Origin: Cohaesibacter marisflavi
Lineage (GTDB): Bacteria; Pseudomonadota; Alphaproteobacteria; Rhizobiales; Cohaesibacteraceae
Direction: 5' to 3'
DNA length: 64,000 nucleotides
NCBI RefSeq assembly: GCF_900115225.1
Contig: NZ_FOVR01000001.1
Coordinates: forward strand, 62,001 to 126,000
A program made the translations under genes and the position numbers. The notes beneath the pieces are model-generated. The model worked only from the letters and a program-made list of their open reading frames with translations. It had not been told where the DNA came from and did no database searches. Shown one piece after another: positions 7,668-16,375 of this stretch. Position 1 is the stretch's first letter; each line of letters opens with the position of its first letter.

Positions 7668-8903
7668 ATGAACGACGTCATTCGAGAAACCGTGAACCGC
7701 TTGCTGGACAGGATCAACGCCCTTTCCGATCCCGGTCCGGGCTTTACGCGCCCTTCCTATAGTGAATTGGAAAGCAAGGCTCACGATATCGTGGCTGAAG
7801 AAGCCGAAGCTCTTGGAATGACGGTGACGCGCGATGCAGGGCTCAATATGTTCGCCCGGTTGCCGGGCATTGATCGCACGGCCACGCCGCTGCATATCGG
7901 CTCTCATCTGGATACTGTTCCCATGGGCGGCGCCTATGATGGACAGGCAGGCGTTGCCGGTGCCATGGCGCTGGTCGCCGCCTTTGTAAAGTCTGGCCAG
8001 AAGCCCAAGACCGACATTGTGGTGACTGTTACCCGCGCTGAGGAAAGCGTGTGGTTCCCGGTGTCCTTCATTGGCTCGCGTGGCCTTTTGGGGCGGCTTG
8101 ACCCCGAGGATCTAGAGGCCAAACGGGCCGACACCGGCAAAAGCCTTGCCGATCATATGCGAGAGCTTGGCGGTGATCCGGACAAGGTGCTCGACGGGGC
8201 GGGTCTTCAGCCAGCACGCTTTGTGGAATTTCATATCGAACAAGGCCCGGTTCTCGATGATGCAAAGGAACCTTTTGGCATTGTCTCTGCCATTCGCGGC
8301 GGTTTGCGCTATCGCAACGCCGTGATCAAGGGCACATGGGCCCATTCGGGCGGCGCTCCTCGCGAAACGCGTGCCGATGTGGTCTTTGCGCTGTCCGAAC
8401 TTGTTATGCGGCTCGACGTTTTGTGGGGCGAAATGCTGGACGAGGGCAAGGACATCGCGGTGACCGTTGGCCGGATTGATGCCGCAACACCGGAACATGC
8501 CTTTGCCAAAGTGCCCGGGCGTCTCGAATTCTGCATCGATCTGCGCAGTGTCGATGACGGTGCACTTGATCGCATGGATGCCTTGCTCAAGGAAGAAATT
8601 GCCAAGATCGAAGCCAAGCGCGGCGTAACCTTTAAGCTGGGCACACAGTCGCGCAGCACGCCGACCCCTTTGTCCACTCAGTTGGGCGATGAGGTGGAAG
8701 TGGCTGCCAAGGCGCTTGGCATTGCGCCGCGCCGTATGCTGTCCGGTGGTGGCCATGATGCCGCTGCCTTCGCACTGGCCGGTTGGGAATCGCTGATGGT
8801 GTTCATCCGCAACTGGAACGGCAGCCACAATCCAGACGAAGCCATGGACCCCGAAGATCTGATTACTGCGGTGAGCGTGCTCCATAAGGCATGGAGCGAG
8901 TGA
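7668..8903 (+). CDS. M20 family Zn-dependent amidohydrolase (N-carbamoyl-L-amino-acid hydrolase / allantoate amidohydrolase type)
   Basis: The 411-residue protein has the metal-binding blocks of the hydantoinase/carbamoylase branch of M20. These are HIGSHLDTVPMGGAYDG (about 84-100), the Glu pair in TRAEESVWFP, EFHIEQGPVLDDA (about 186-198) and the C-terminal SGGGHDAAAFA. A dimerisation domain lies between them. Relatives cleave N-carbamoyl amino acids, allantoate or ureidoglycine to the free amino acid. Its place after PxpBC-type genes fits a second hydrolysis step on an N-substituted amino acid, but the substrate cannot be read. AGAAGAG lies before the ATG. Confidence 0.86.
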   Translation: MNDVIRETVNRLLDRINALSDPGPGFTRPSYSELESKAHDIVAEEAEALGMTVTRDAGLNMFARLPGIDRTATPLHIGSHLDTVPMGGAYDGQAGVAGAMALVAAFVKSGQKPKTDIVVTVTRAEESVWFPVSFIGSRGLLGRLDPEDLEAKRADTGKSLADHMRELGGDPDKVLDGAGLQPARFVEFHIEQGPVLDDAKEPFGIVSAIRGGLRYRNAVIKGTWAHSGGAPRETRADVVFALSELVMRLDVLWGEMLDEGKDIAVTVGRIDAATPEHAFAKVPGRLEFCIDLRSVDDGALDRMDALLKEEIAKIEAKRGVTFKLGTQSRSTPTPLSTQLGDEVEVAAKALGIAPRRMLSGGGHDAAAFALAGWESLMVFIRNWNGSHNPDEAMDPEDLITAVSVLHKAWSE

Positions 8904-8907
8904 TGAA

Positions 8908-8939
8908 GATCGGGAGCTGACAGGCATCGGCTCCCGGTC
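8908..8939 (+). terminator. Terminator-like hairpin after the M20 gene
   Basis: A 10-bp stem (8908-8917 with 8930-8939, one G-T pair) of strong GC content lies 5 bp after the M20 stop. Only a short ATTT follows, so termination may be partial. Confidence 0.5.
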
Positions 8940-9057
8940 GATTTGGATCATTGCGGAACAGCAATCCTCGATGTGTCGAGGCCGATATAAGACTCCGTTA
9001 CGCCAGACGGGCGCTCATAAGAGACTAGAAAGCAAGATTTTGACAGACCAATTCAAA

Positions 9058-10209
9058 ATGGTGCGCGGACGTGAAGCCGCCTTTTCCGAAGCAGAATTTG
9101 CGCAAAGACAGGCGCGCGCGCAGGCGGCGGTTGAGGCCGCCGGTCATGACGTGCTTCTGGTCACCAGTCCTGAAAATATCTACTGGCTGACGGGACGCCA
9201 GACGGCAGGCTACTTTGCCTTTCAAACGCTACTCCTTCCAGCCACTGGTGCCCCCACGTTGCTGGTGCGCCAGTTGGAATTGAGTGGGTCCATTGCCAAT
9301 TGCTGGCTGGAAGACATCGTAGCCTATCAGGATGGCGAAGACCCGATTGCCTTGCTCGGAAGCATCCTTTCCAAACGGCACTTTGCAAAGGTGGCCATGG
9401 AGATGGATGGCTGGTTTGTCTCCCCCAAAATGGCAAGCCAGATCGAGGCTTCTTTGCCAACGGGGAAATTGTCCGACGGCTCCGGCCTTATTGCGCCTCT
9501 GCGCATGATCAAGTCACCTGCTGAATTGGACGCAATCCGTCATGCAGCACGATATGCAGAGGCGGGTCTTGCGGCCGGTATCGACGCATGCGCTGCGGGC
9601 GCGGACGAGAATGCTGTTGCTGCTGCCATGTTGGCCGAAGCTGTGCGGCAAGGCTCGGAGACTATGGCCATGGAGCCTTTGGTCTCCTCCGGCCCGCGCA
9701 GTGGTTTGCCCCATATGACATGGCGCAGACGGACTTTGGAAGCGGGCGACCCACTTTTCCTTGAGCTGGCGGCCAGCCATCTGCGCTATCATTCCGCGCT
9801 TATGCGCACGGTCTGGATCGGGCAGCCAAGCCAAGAAGGTCAGCGCATGATGGATTGCGCTCTTCTGGCGCTTGAGCGTGCTCTAGAGGCCATCAAACCC
9901 GGCGTGTCTTGCGCCGAACCGCATTTGGCCGCGCAAAAGGTCATTGATGATCATGGATACACGGCAGCCTTCCGCAAACGCATCGGCTATTCCATGGGCG
10001 TTGCCTTCGCACCGGACTGGGGCGAGGGGGGCATTTTGAGCCTCTTTACGGGCATCAAGCAGGAAATCCAGCCCGGCATGGTTTTCCATCTGCCTGCCAC
10101 CCTGCGCTCCTATGGCGAGTGGACAGTAGGGGCCTCTGAAACCGTGATTGTGACGCAAAGCGGCATCGATATCCTGTCGGACTTGCCGCGACAGATCTGC
10201 ATCAAGTGA
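9058..10209 (+). CDS. M24 family (creatinase/Xaa-Pro peptidase fold) hydrolase resembling ectoine hydrolase
   Basis: I use the ATG at 9058 (383 residues) because similarity begins at AAFSEAEFAQRQARAQAA; TTG 9040 and ATG 8971 are in-frame alternatives, and no site has a strong ribosome-binding sequence. The N-terminal creatinase-like domain contains LLVTSPENIYWLTG. The C-terminal pita-bread domain has GYSMGVAFAPDWGEGG and PGMVFHLPATLR. In metal-dependent members this domain carries Asp, Asp, His, Glu, Glu. Here the matching spots read LELAAS, HSALMRT, IGYSMG and HLPATL, so most ligands are lost. The GYS...PDWGE form is typical of DoeA/EutD ectoine hydrolases and relatives that open a cyclic amidine without a two-metal centre. 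It ends the rightward catabolic gene row. Confidence 0.78.
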   Translation: MVRGREAAFSEAEFAQRQARAQAAVEAAGHDVLLVTSPENIYWLTGRQTAGYFAFQTLLLPATGAPTLLVRQLELSGSIANCWLEDIVAYQDGEDPIALLGSILSKRHFAKVAMEMDGWFVSPKMASQIEASLPTGKLSDGSGLIAPLRMIKSPAELDAIRHAARYAEAGLAAGIDACAAGADENAVAAAMLAEAVRQGSETMAMEPLVSSGPRSGLPHMTWRRRTLEAGDPLFLELAASHLRYHSALMRTVWIGQPSQEGQRMMDCALLALERALEAIKPGVSCAEPHLAAQKVIDDHGYTAAFRKRIGYSMGVAFAPDWGEGGILSLFTGIKQEIQPGMVFHLPATLRSYGEWTVGASETVIVTQSGIDILSDLPRQICIK

Positions 10210-10239
10210 TAAAATGATGAAGTGACGAAAGTGAGGAAG

Positions 10240-10256
10240 CGCGGGCGTGACCCGCG
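10240..10256. terminator. Short GC hairpin between convergent genes
   Basis: CGCGGG (10240-10245) pairs with CCCGCG (10251-10256) between the M24 gene and the leftward GntR gene. There is no T run on either side, so its role as a terminator is only likely. Confidence 0.45.
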
Positions 10257-10283
10257 TGTCAGAGGCAATGGTGAGAGCGTGTC

Positions 10284-10925
10284 TCAGACCCGAGACAGCC
10301 AGTCCAGAAAACGAACGCGCACATTGTCGAAATGATGCTCCATGGCAGCCCGAGCCTCATCCGGAGCGCCCGCCTCGATGCCAGCAATGACAGCCAGATG
10401 ATCCTGCGCCTGCGCGGCAAACTGATCATGCACCCGCGTGATGGTGCAGCGCCGGGCCGTAACGCGTAGTTTCTGGATCATACCGCTGAGCATGGGCAGA
10501 TTTGCTGCATCAATGACCGCATTGTGGAAGTCATCATCCAGCTCCCAGAAGTCATCGAAAGCCATGTTGGTGTCAGGGTCAAGGCAATGCGCCATGACGT
10601 CACGAGACGCTTTGAGAGCACCGGTCATGCCGTTTTCAGCGGCACGGGCGGCGGCGGCTCCTTCCAGAATGCGGCGCACCTGTACGATCTCAAGCAACTG
10701 CTCCACCGAAACACGGCGCACAAGCAGGGCGCCATTGTCAAGCCTATAGACAACGCCTTCTTTCTCGATGCGGGAAATAGCCGAGCGGAGTGGCGTTCTG
10801 GAAATGCCAAGCTCTGCCGCGAGCCCGCGTTCGGTCAAGACCTCTTCGGGCTGATATTGCTGGGACAATATCTTCTGCTTGATCGCGTTATAGGCCTGTT
10901 GTGCCAGCGTTTCTTTTTCACTCAT
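10284..10925 (-). CDS. GntR family transcriptional regulator, FCD subfamily (first of two)
   Basis: The 213-residue protein has an N-terminal winged helix-turn-helix (about residues 8-70, with LTERGLAAELGISRTPLRSA). The C-terminal FCD helical domain contains DDDFHNAVIDAANLP and a closing HHFDNVRVRFLDWL, where metal-binding acidic and histidine residues usually lie. FCD regulators typically repress catabolic operons until a small carboxylic acid binds. It follows a second GntR gene on the same strand (63 bp gap), between the two halves of the catabolic region. It is a candidate reader of the 31-bp element at 4761 and 14778. Confidence 0.88.
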   Translation of the reverse strand: MSEKETLAQQAYNAIKQKILSQQYQPEEVLTERGLAAELGISRTPLRSAISRIEKEGVVYRLDNGALLVRRVSVEQLLEIVQVRRILEGAAAARAAENGMTGALKASRDVMAHCLDPDTNMAFDDFWELDDDFHNAVIDAANLPMLSGMIQKLRVTARRCTITRVHDQFAAQAQDHLAVIAGIEAGAPDEARAAMEHHFDNVRVRFLDWLSRV

Positions 10926-10988
10926 ACCCGTGTCCGATGGTTTTGATGTCCTCGCTTTGAGGTGATCCGACGTCGCTCCATGCTGTGT

Positions 10989-11636
10989 TCAGGCTTCCGG
11001 CGCGGCTGCGCTAAAGCCTGCCAGTCGTTCAAGAATAGCCTGTTTGGCATTGTCTATATGCTGTGCCATGCGCGCCTTGACCTGCTCCTCGTCGCCGTCT
11101 TCAAGCGCCTGCAGGATGGTCAGATGTTCCTGATTGCCTTTCAGAAACCGGCCCCGCACTCGCGTATGATCGAACATGCAGGTCCGCAGACGCAGGTCAT
11201 TCACCGTGCTGATCAGGGTCTGGTTGTGTGTGGCTCTGGTGAGCATGCCGTGGAAATCTTCATCCACCTGCCAATGCTCTTCGCCTTCGCCGGGCCCGGC
11301 CTGCAAAAGGGCCTCAATGCGTGATTGCATGTCTTCCAGCGTTGACTTGGGCAGATTGAGCGCCATGCGTGCGGAATAGACTTCCAGCTCGCCGCGCAGG
11401 AAAAAAATCTCTTCCACCTCGGCAGGCGAGAGCAGCCGCACGCGCAAAAAGCGACCGCTCTTTTTGGCCAGCCCTTCGGCTTGAATGCGGTTGATGGCTT
11501 CTCGCACGGGGGTGCGTGACATATCCAGCTGTTCACCCAGCTTGGCTTCCTGCAGTGCATCGCCGACCTCCAGCTCGCCTGAGAATATCATCTCGATAAT
11601 TTGCGTGTATGCACGCTTTGCCAGCGGTTCGGTCAT
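10989..11636 (-). CDS. GntR family transcriptional regulator, FCD subfamily (second of two)
   Basis: The 215-residue protein is built like its neighbour. The winged helix-turn-helix covers about residues 5-70 (AKLGEQLDMSRTPVREAINR) and the FCD domain contains DEDFHGMLTRATHNQ and the closing AQHIDNAKQAILERL. The two regulators are clearly diverged, so they probably sense different ligands or form separate branches of control. The gene lies downstream of the TRAP transporter genes on the same strand, separated from them by a terminator. No strong ribosome-binding site is seen before the ATG. Confidence 0.88.
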   Translation of the reverse strand: MTEPLAKRAYTQIIEMIFSGELEVGDALQEAKLGEQLDMSRTPVREAINRIQAEGLAKKSGRFLRVRLLSPAEVEEIFFLRGELEVYSARMALNLPKSTLEDMQSRIEALLQAGPGEGEEHWQVDEDFHGMLTRATHNQTLISTVNDLRLRTCMFDHTRVRGRFLKGNQEHLTILQALEDGDEEQVKARMAQHIDNAKQAILERLAGFSAAAPEA

Positions 11637-11713
11637 GGAGGTTTGACGGTGCCTTCTTTTGGTGGTTCAAGTCGATCCGATGACTTCCGAGGATGTCTCG
11701 AACGTGTGTTAAA

Positions 11714-11755
11714 CGAAAAACGGTTAGCGAAGAGAGACAGCTCCCACGCTAACCG
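11714..11755 (-). terminator. Intrinsic terminator of the TRAP operon
   Basis: CGGTTAGCG (11721-11729) pairs with CGCTAACCG (11747-11755). On the minus strand the stem is followed by TTTTTCGTTT. It lies 18 bp after the stop of the large permease gene. Confidence 0.85.
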
Positions 11756-11772
11756 CCATGAATTGCAGGGCC

Positions 11773-13077
11773 TTAGTTGCTGCCCGAAAGGCTGTTCGGC
11801 AACCAGGTTACGATTCCGGGGAATACAGCAATCGTGAGCACAAACGCTGCCATAATCAAGAAGAATGGCATCGCCGCGCGTGCGATGGTGCCGATCTTGT
11901 CGCCTGTCAGGCGTTGGATCACAATAAGATTGAAGCCAACCGGAGGTGTGATCTGAGCCATTTCCACAACTAAAACAAGGAACACCCCGTACCAGACCTT
12001 GTCATATCCCGCCGCCAGTACCAGCGGCAGGGTTATCGGCAAGGTCATCACGATCGCGGACATGCCTTCCATGATGCAGCCAAGAATCGCATAGAACAGC
12101 AGCAGCACCAAAATCAACACAAGCGGCGAGAGTTGCAGAGACTGGATGTAGCCTGCGATAAAGGACGGCAGCCCCAGATAGCCCAGCGATACCGATAGGA
12201 ACATCGCCCCGACAATGATAAAACCGATCATCGAGACGGTCTGTGCGGCATGATAGACGGCCTCAGCCAGATTCTTCGCGTTGATCGAGCGTTGGAAAAG
12301 GCCGATCAGAATGGAGCCAGCCACGCCGACGCCAGCAGCTTCGGTGGGGGACGCGATGCCGCCATACATGGAGCCGATGACGGAAAGGATGAGCAGCAAC
12401 ACGGGCCCAAGGCCGATCAGGGCTTCGAACTTTTCTTTCCAGCTCGTGGAAGGCGTAGCCTCACCAACCATCGAAGGGTTGAGCGTTGAGCGAATGGCCA
12501 GATAACCCATATAGGTTGCTGCGAGACAGCCGCCCGGAATGATGCCAGCCATGAACAGCTTGAGGATCGATTCCTCGGCTAACACGCCATAGATGATCAT
12601 GATCACCGATGGGGGAATGAGGAAGCCGAGCGTCCCGGCTCCGGCAAGGCTGCCGATTACCATTTGGCGATCATAGCCACGTCCGAGCAGCTCGGTTGCC
12701 GTGATGCGGCCTACCGTTGCGGTGGTCGCGGCAGAAGAGCCGGAAACGGCGGCAAACAGGGTGCAGGCCAGAACCGTGATATGGCTCATTCTGCCTGGCA
12801 GACGACGGGTCCATGGCGCAAGCCCGCTGAACAGGGATTCAGAAAGGCGGGTGCGGAACAGGATTTCAGCCATGAGAATGAACAGCGGCAGAGCCAGCAT
12901 TTCCATGCTGACGGCGGAGTTCCAGATCTGCTGGGCCAACAGTTTTGTAATTGGGAAGCTTGATTTGAAAATCGACATCGTCAGGATGCCCGTGCCGATT
13001 AGGCCGAGGCCAACCCAGACACCGGCGCCCAGAAGCAGGGCAAGCAGGCCGACAAGAGTGAGAGTTAGTTTACCCAT
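11773..13077 (-). CDS. dctM: TRAP transporter large permease (DctM type)
   Basis: The 434-residue protein is very hydrophobic, with about twelve membrane segments. It has the DctM signatures AAVSGSSAATTATVGRI (about residue 109 on), PPSVIMIIYG, ASPTEAAGVG and ITPPVGFNLIVI. It is the ion-driven translocation subunit of a tripartite periplasmic transporter in the inner membrane. Its ATG overlaps the stop of the small permease gene by one base. Substrate specificity is set by the binding protein, not by this subunit. It ends in front of a clear terminator. Confidence 0.93.
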   Translation of the reverse strand: MGKLTLTLVGLLALLLGAGVWVGLGLIGTGILTMSIFKSSFPITKLLAQQIWNSAVSMEMLALPLFILMAEILFRTRLSESLFSGLAPWTRRLPGRMSHITVLACTLFAAVSGSSAATTATVGRITATELLGRGYDRQMVIGSLAGAGTLGFLIPPSVIMIIYGVLAEESILKLFMAGIIPGGCLAATYMGYLAIRSTLNPSMVGEATPSTSWKEKFEALIGLGPVLLLILSVIGSMYGGIASPTEAAGVGVAGSILIGLFQRSINAKNLAEAVYHAAQTVSMIGFIIVGAMFLSVSLGYLGLPSFIAGYIQSLQLSPLVLILVLLLFYAILGCIMEGMSAIVMTLPITLPLVLAAGYDKVWYGVFLVLVVEMAQITPPVGFNLIVIQRLTGDKIGTIARAAMPFFLIMAAFVLTIAVFPGIVTWLPNSLSGSN

Positions 13078-13619
13078 TACAGCTGGTCCTCGATATCTGC
13101 ATCATTATGTAGGGTTTCGCCGCCCACTGTGCGGAGCACCTGCGCGAACATCTGAAGTGTGAAAACCAGGGCGCCAACAACCATGAAGCCTTGAGGAATC
13201 CACAAAGGAGTTCGAACGACAGAAGAGGAGGTCGAGCCTCTCTTGAGCGAGAGCATGGCCATATCGCTGACCGCATAGAGAATAACCAACGCGATGGCCA
13301 GCCCGATCAGGCAGGCAACGGCATCGAGAACTTGCTGGCCTTTGGGGGGAAGATAATCATGAAGGGCGGTAACGCGGACGTGGCCACCAGCTTTCAGGGT
13401 TGCGCCTGCTGAGAGAAAGATACAGGCCCCCATCATATAGGCCGCAAAATCCCAGCTAAAGGGGAGGCTGGTGCCAAGAAAGTTGCGAGCGGTGATTTCT
13501 GCGGCGATGAGTGCAAAAATGGCAACCAGACAAACGCCACCAATTATGCAGGAGTAACTGCTAATTTGATCGATCGGGTTTGTGATTGCCGAAAATTTCC
13601 GATCCTCGGACACTGGCAT
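13077..13619 (-). CDS. dctQ: TRAP transporter small permease (DctQ type)
   Basis: Starting at the ATG at 13619 gives 180 residues with four membrane segments, as usual for DctQ. Features are LIAAEITARNFLGTSLPFSW in the first half and FLSAGATLKAGGHVRVTAL, the common DctQ block. A TTG five codons earlier is an alternative start. It pairs with the large permease, whose gene overlaps it by one base, and follows the binding-protein gene after a hairpin at 13700-13728. Confidence 0.9.
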   Translation of the reverse strand: MPVSEDRKFSAITNPIDQISSYSCIIGGVCLVAIFALIAAEITARNFLGTSLPFSWDFAAYMMGACIFLSAGATLKAGGHVRVTALHDYLPPKGQQVLDAVACLIGLAIALVILYAVSDMAMLSLKRGSTSSSVVRTPLWIPQGFMVVGALVFTLQMFAQVLRTVGGETLHNDADIEDQL

Positions 13620-13683
13620 GGTATGTACCTGCAAACGGCGTTAGCCAGAATAGTCTGTAGTGTGAACACAGGTCTCGTGTCTG

Positions 13684-13728
13684 GCAAAAAAAGTGTAAAG
13701 GCCGCCCCGAACGAGGGAAGGGGCGGCC
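13684..13728 (-). terminator. Attenuator-like hairpin between dctP and dctQ
   Basis: GGCCGCCCC (13700-13708) pairs with GGGGCGGCC (13720-13728). On the minus strand the stem is followed by TTTACAC and a run of seven T (13690-13684). It starts 8 bp after the dctP stop. Such sites commonly let the binding protein be made in excess over the permeases. Confidence 0.85.
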
Positions 13729-13735
13729 CGTTTGA

Positions 13736-14716
13736 TCAGTTACGAACGGCCAGATAGGCGTCGATATAGTCAGCAGCTTCAGGAACACGTTCCTTGAACT
13801 CTTCCCACAGCGGCTGGGCGCGTTTGATCAGCTCGGCTTTTAGCTCGGCAGAAGGAGCGGTAACGGACATGCCGTTTTCTTCCAGAACAGCGATCTTCTT
13901 CTGATCTTCTGCACGGCTTGCTTTCCAGAAATCGCCTTCGAGCTTGATGGCAGCCTTTTCAATGGCTTCCTGATGCTCTTCGGAAAGATCGTTCCATGCA
14001 TCAAGGTTAACGGTGACCAGGTTGCTGGATGCCTGCCAGTTAAAGGTGCTCATGTTGCCCATGAATTCCCAGAAGGACCCGTCAACGCCTGAGGAGGAAG
14101 AGGTGGTCACACCTTCAATGGTGCCTGCTGCGAGGGAAGGAACCACTTCACCCCAAGGCATCTGAAGGGGAGCTGCGCCCAGTGCGGTAAAGAAGTTTTG
14201 GCCGTTTGCGTCAACAACGCGCAGTTTGACACCGTCCAGATCCTCGATCGTCTTGATCGGGTTCTTGGTGTAAACAGCCTGACCGGGCCATGGAACCATG
14301 TAGAGCAGCTTCTGGTTCATGGATTCGGCTACTTCTTCAATTTTCGGGCGGAAATATTTGTGCAGCAGCGCAAGGTCGGACATGGTCGGAGCGAGGTAAG
14401 GCAGACTTTCGATACCCAGAACCGGTGCTTCGCCAACCTGCTGGCTCATCAGGATGTCGGCGATCGGAACCAGACCATCACGAACAGCGGCCATGCCTTC
14501 TGGGCCCTTGATGCCAAGAGAACCGCCCGCATGCACGGTGATAACGACTTCACCGTCGGTCACTTCCTTGACCGTGTCTGCAAATGTGATGGCGTCCTGG
14601 GTATGGAAGTTGCCCTGCGGCCAGACCACAGACATATCCCAGTTGGTTTCTGCGTAAGCTTGAGCAGCAAATGCAATGGTGCCAGCTGCGAGAATTGCGC
14701 GGAATGCTGATTTCAT
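13736..14716 (-). CDS. dctP: TRAP transporter substrate-binding protein (DctP type)
   Basis: The start is the ATG at 14716 behind GAGGG, giving 326 residues. A signal peptide of about 21 residues ends at QAYA, so the mature protein is periplasmic. DctP-family blocks include GPEGMAAVRDGLVPIAD, GIESLPYL, LDGVKLRVVD and MPWGEVVPSLAAGTIEGV. The Arg in KLRVV normally binds the substrate carboxylate. The ligand is likely an organic acid or an N-substituted amino acid given the neighbours, but the sequence does not show which. The 31-bp element shared with pxpB lies 62 bp upstream of the start. Confidence 0.92.
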   Translation of the reverse strand: MKSAFRAILAAGTIAFAAQAYAETNWDMSVVWPQGNFHTQDAITFADTVKEVTDGEVVITVHAGGSLGIKGPEGMAAVRDGLVPIADILMSQQVGEAPVLGIESLPYLAPTMSDLALLHKYFRPKIEEVAESMNQKLLYMVPWPGQAVYTKNPIKTIEDLDGVKLRVVDANGQNFFTALGAAPLQMPWGEVVPSLAAGTIEGVTTSSSSGVDGSFWEFMGNMSTFNWQASSNLVTVNLDAWNDLSEEHQEAIEKAAIKLEGDFWKASRAEDQKKIAVLEENGMSVTAPSAELKAELIKRAQPLWEEFKERVPEAADYIDAYLAVRN

Positions 14717-15157
14717 CGGTATGTAACCCTCATCGTTCGGTGTAGCGATTGCGTTATTCTTATATGGCAGAAATCGACTTGCAATTTCGGTATGCCACCT
14801 GTATGTCAAAACAAGGACGACCATACGATGGAAAATTAGGCAGCGCAAGAGGGTGCACAATATTTGAGCTGATTTTTTGGGCCGACCGTGAAAAAAGGTC
14901 CATTAGTCTAAGAATGAAACCAGCATGTTTCTGCGCTTTTGGCGCTAAACTGAGGCGTTTGAATTTGCTCTGTATATTGCCTAGCAAGAAGAAGGCCATT
15001 TTGTGGGGTCAAACTAAAATGGCCTGCAGTTGGCTCTCTGGCTTCGTCCGGTCAGGCGCGCCGTGCATTCAAAGGGCCGCATGCTTGCGTGCAATGCACA
15101 GGAAGCCATTGAAACAAATTCCCTTTTGGGGAGAGGCAAAACAAAAGGAAGCTTTGC
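14717..15157. other. Divergent control region of the TRAP and aminotransferase operons
   Basis: The 441 bp between dctP and the rightward aminotransferase hold the 31-bp shared element (14778-14808). There is also an inverted pair GTGCATT (15063-15069) and AATGCAC (15093-15099) about 60 bp before the aminotransferase start. No further gene is supported. Promoters for both directions must lie here, but no single -35/-10 pair stands out. Confidence 0.45.
14778..14808 (-). promoter_or_regulatory. Candidate operator, second copy of the 31-bp element
   Basis: Read on the minus strand this copy differs from 4761-4791 at only five of 31 positions. It begins with TTGACA one base earlier, which could serve as a -35 box for dctP. 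Both copies sit between divergent transcription units of the same catabolic region, which makes chance similarity unlikely. Confidence 0.6.
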
Positions 15158-16375
15158 ATGTCGTTGGAAACAAAATTCAGGATGCTCGGCACAGACAATG
15201 CTCCGGGACAGGAAGTCCGGCAGGGGGTGGATGGTCTTGGAGACCTGATGCGGGGAGACGCACTGGAAGGGCGACCCGTCGATTTTTCTCACGGGGATGT
15301 GGATGCCCACGAGCCCACACCGGGCTCTTTTGAGCTGTTCGCAGAGGGATTTGGCAAGGGCGCGGCGCAGGCCTACACCGAATATCGCGGTGATATTGGT
15401 ATCCGAGAGCAGGTCGCGACCGATTTGGCTGCCTTCACCGGTGCGCCGGTTGATGCTGCTGACGGCCTTATCATTACGCCGGGCACGCAAGGAGCGCTGT
15501 TTCTGGCCATGGCTGCTACGGTTGGCCGCGGCGACAAGGTTGCCATCGTGCAGCCGGACTATTTTGCCAACCGCAAGCTGGTTCAGTTCTTCGATGGAGA
15601 AATGATGCCGGTGCAGCTGCATTATGCCAAGGCAGAAGAGGGCACTGCAGGGCTGGATCTCGGTGAACTGGAAGAGGCGTTCAAGGCAGGGGCCAAGCTG
15701 TTCCTCTTTTCTAACCCGAACAACCCGGCTGGTGTCGTCTATTCAAAGGAAGAGATTGCAAGCATTGCCGCATTGGCTGAGCGCTATGGTGCAACGGTGA
15801 TTGTCGACCAGCTCTATTCACGCTTGCGCTACAGCAATGTCGCCTACACCCATTTGCGCGCCGAGCCGATTGATCCGGAAAATGTCATCACCATCATGGG
15901 GCCATCCAAGACCGAATCCCTTTCCGGTTTCCGCCTTGGGGTTGCTTATGGCTCAAGCAAAATCATCACGCGTATGGAGAAGCTTCAGGCGATCGTCAGC
16001 CTGCGGGCTGCTGGCTACAGTCAGGCCATCTTGCGTGGCTGGTTCCATGAGCCCGCCGGCTGGATGGATGACCGTATCGCCCAGCATGAAGCTATCCGTG
16101 ACGATTTGCTCAAGCTTTTCCGCGCCATAGAAGGCGTTAGCGCCCGTACGCCACAGGCTGGCAGCTACCTGTTCCCTGCGTTGCCAGATCTGTCTGTCTC
16201 TCCTGCGGATTTCGTGAAAATCCTGCGGGTTCAGGCAGGCGTCGTCGTCACACCCGGCACCGAATTCAGCCCCCATACGGCCAACAGCATCCGCCTTAAC
16301 TTTTCTCAGGATCACGCTGCTTCAGTTGCCGCGGTTGAACGTCTGGCAACGCTCGTAGAAAGGTATCGCACATGA
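15158..16375 (+). CDS. Class I/II aminotransferase (PLP-dependent)
   Basis: The 405-residue protein has the fold-type I layout: YTEYRGDIGIREQVATDLA, FSNPNNPAGVVYS with the cofactor Asn, DQLYSRLRY and the PLP lysine Lys251 in GPSKTESLSGFRLG. The C-terminal SIRLNFSQ carries the arginine that binds the substrate carboxylate. AAGGA precedes the ATG. It overlaps the RidA gene by 4 bp. Transcribed away from the TRAP operon, it probably deaminates the imported amino compound or a breakdown product. Confidence 0.87.
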   Translation: MSLETKFRMLGTDNAPGQEVRQGVDGLGDLMRGDALEGRPVDFSHGDVDAHEPTPGSFELFAEGFGKGAAQAYTEYRGDIGIREQVATDLAAFTGAPVDAADGLIITPGTQGALFLAMAATVGRGDKVAIVQPDYFANRKLVQFFDGEMMPVQLHYAKAEEGTAGLDLGELEEAFKAGAKLFLFSNPNNPAGVVYSKEEIASIAALAERYGATVIVDQLYSRLRYSNVAYTHLRAEPIDPENVITIMGPSKTESLSGFRLGVAYGSSKIITRMEKLQAIVSLRAAGYSQAILRGWFHEPAGWMDDRIAQHEAIRDDLLKLFRAIEGVSARTPQAGSYLFPALPDLSVSPADFVKILRVQAGVVVTPGTEFSPHTANSIRLNFSQDHAASVAAVERLATLVERYRT

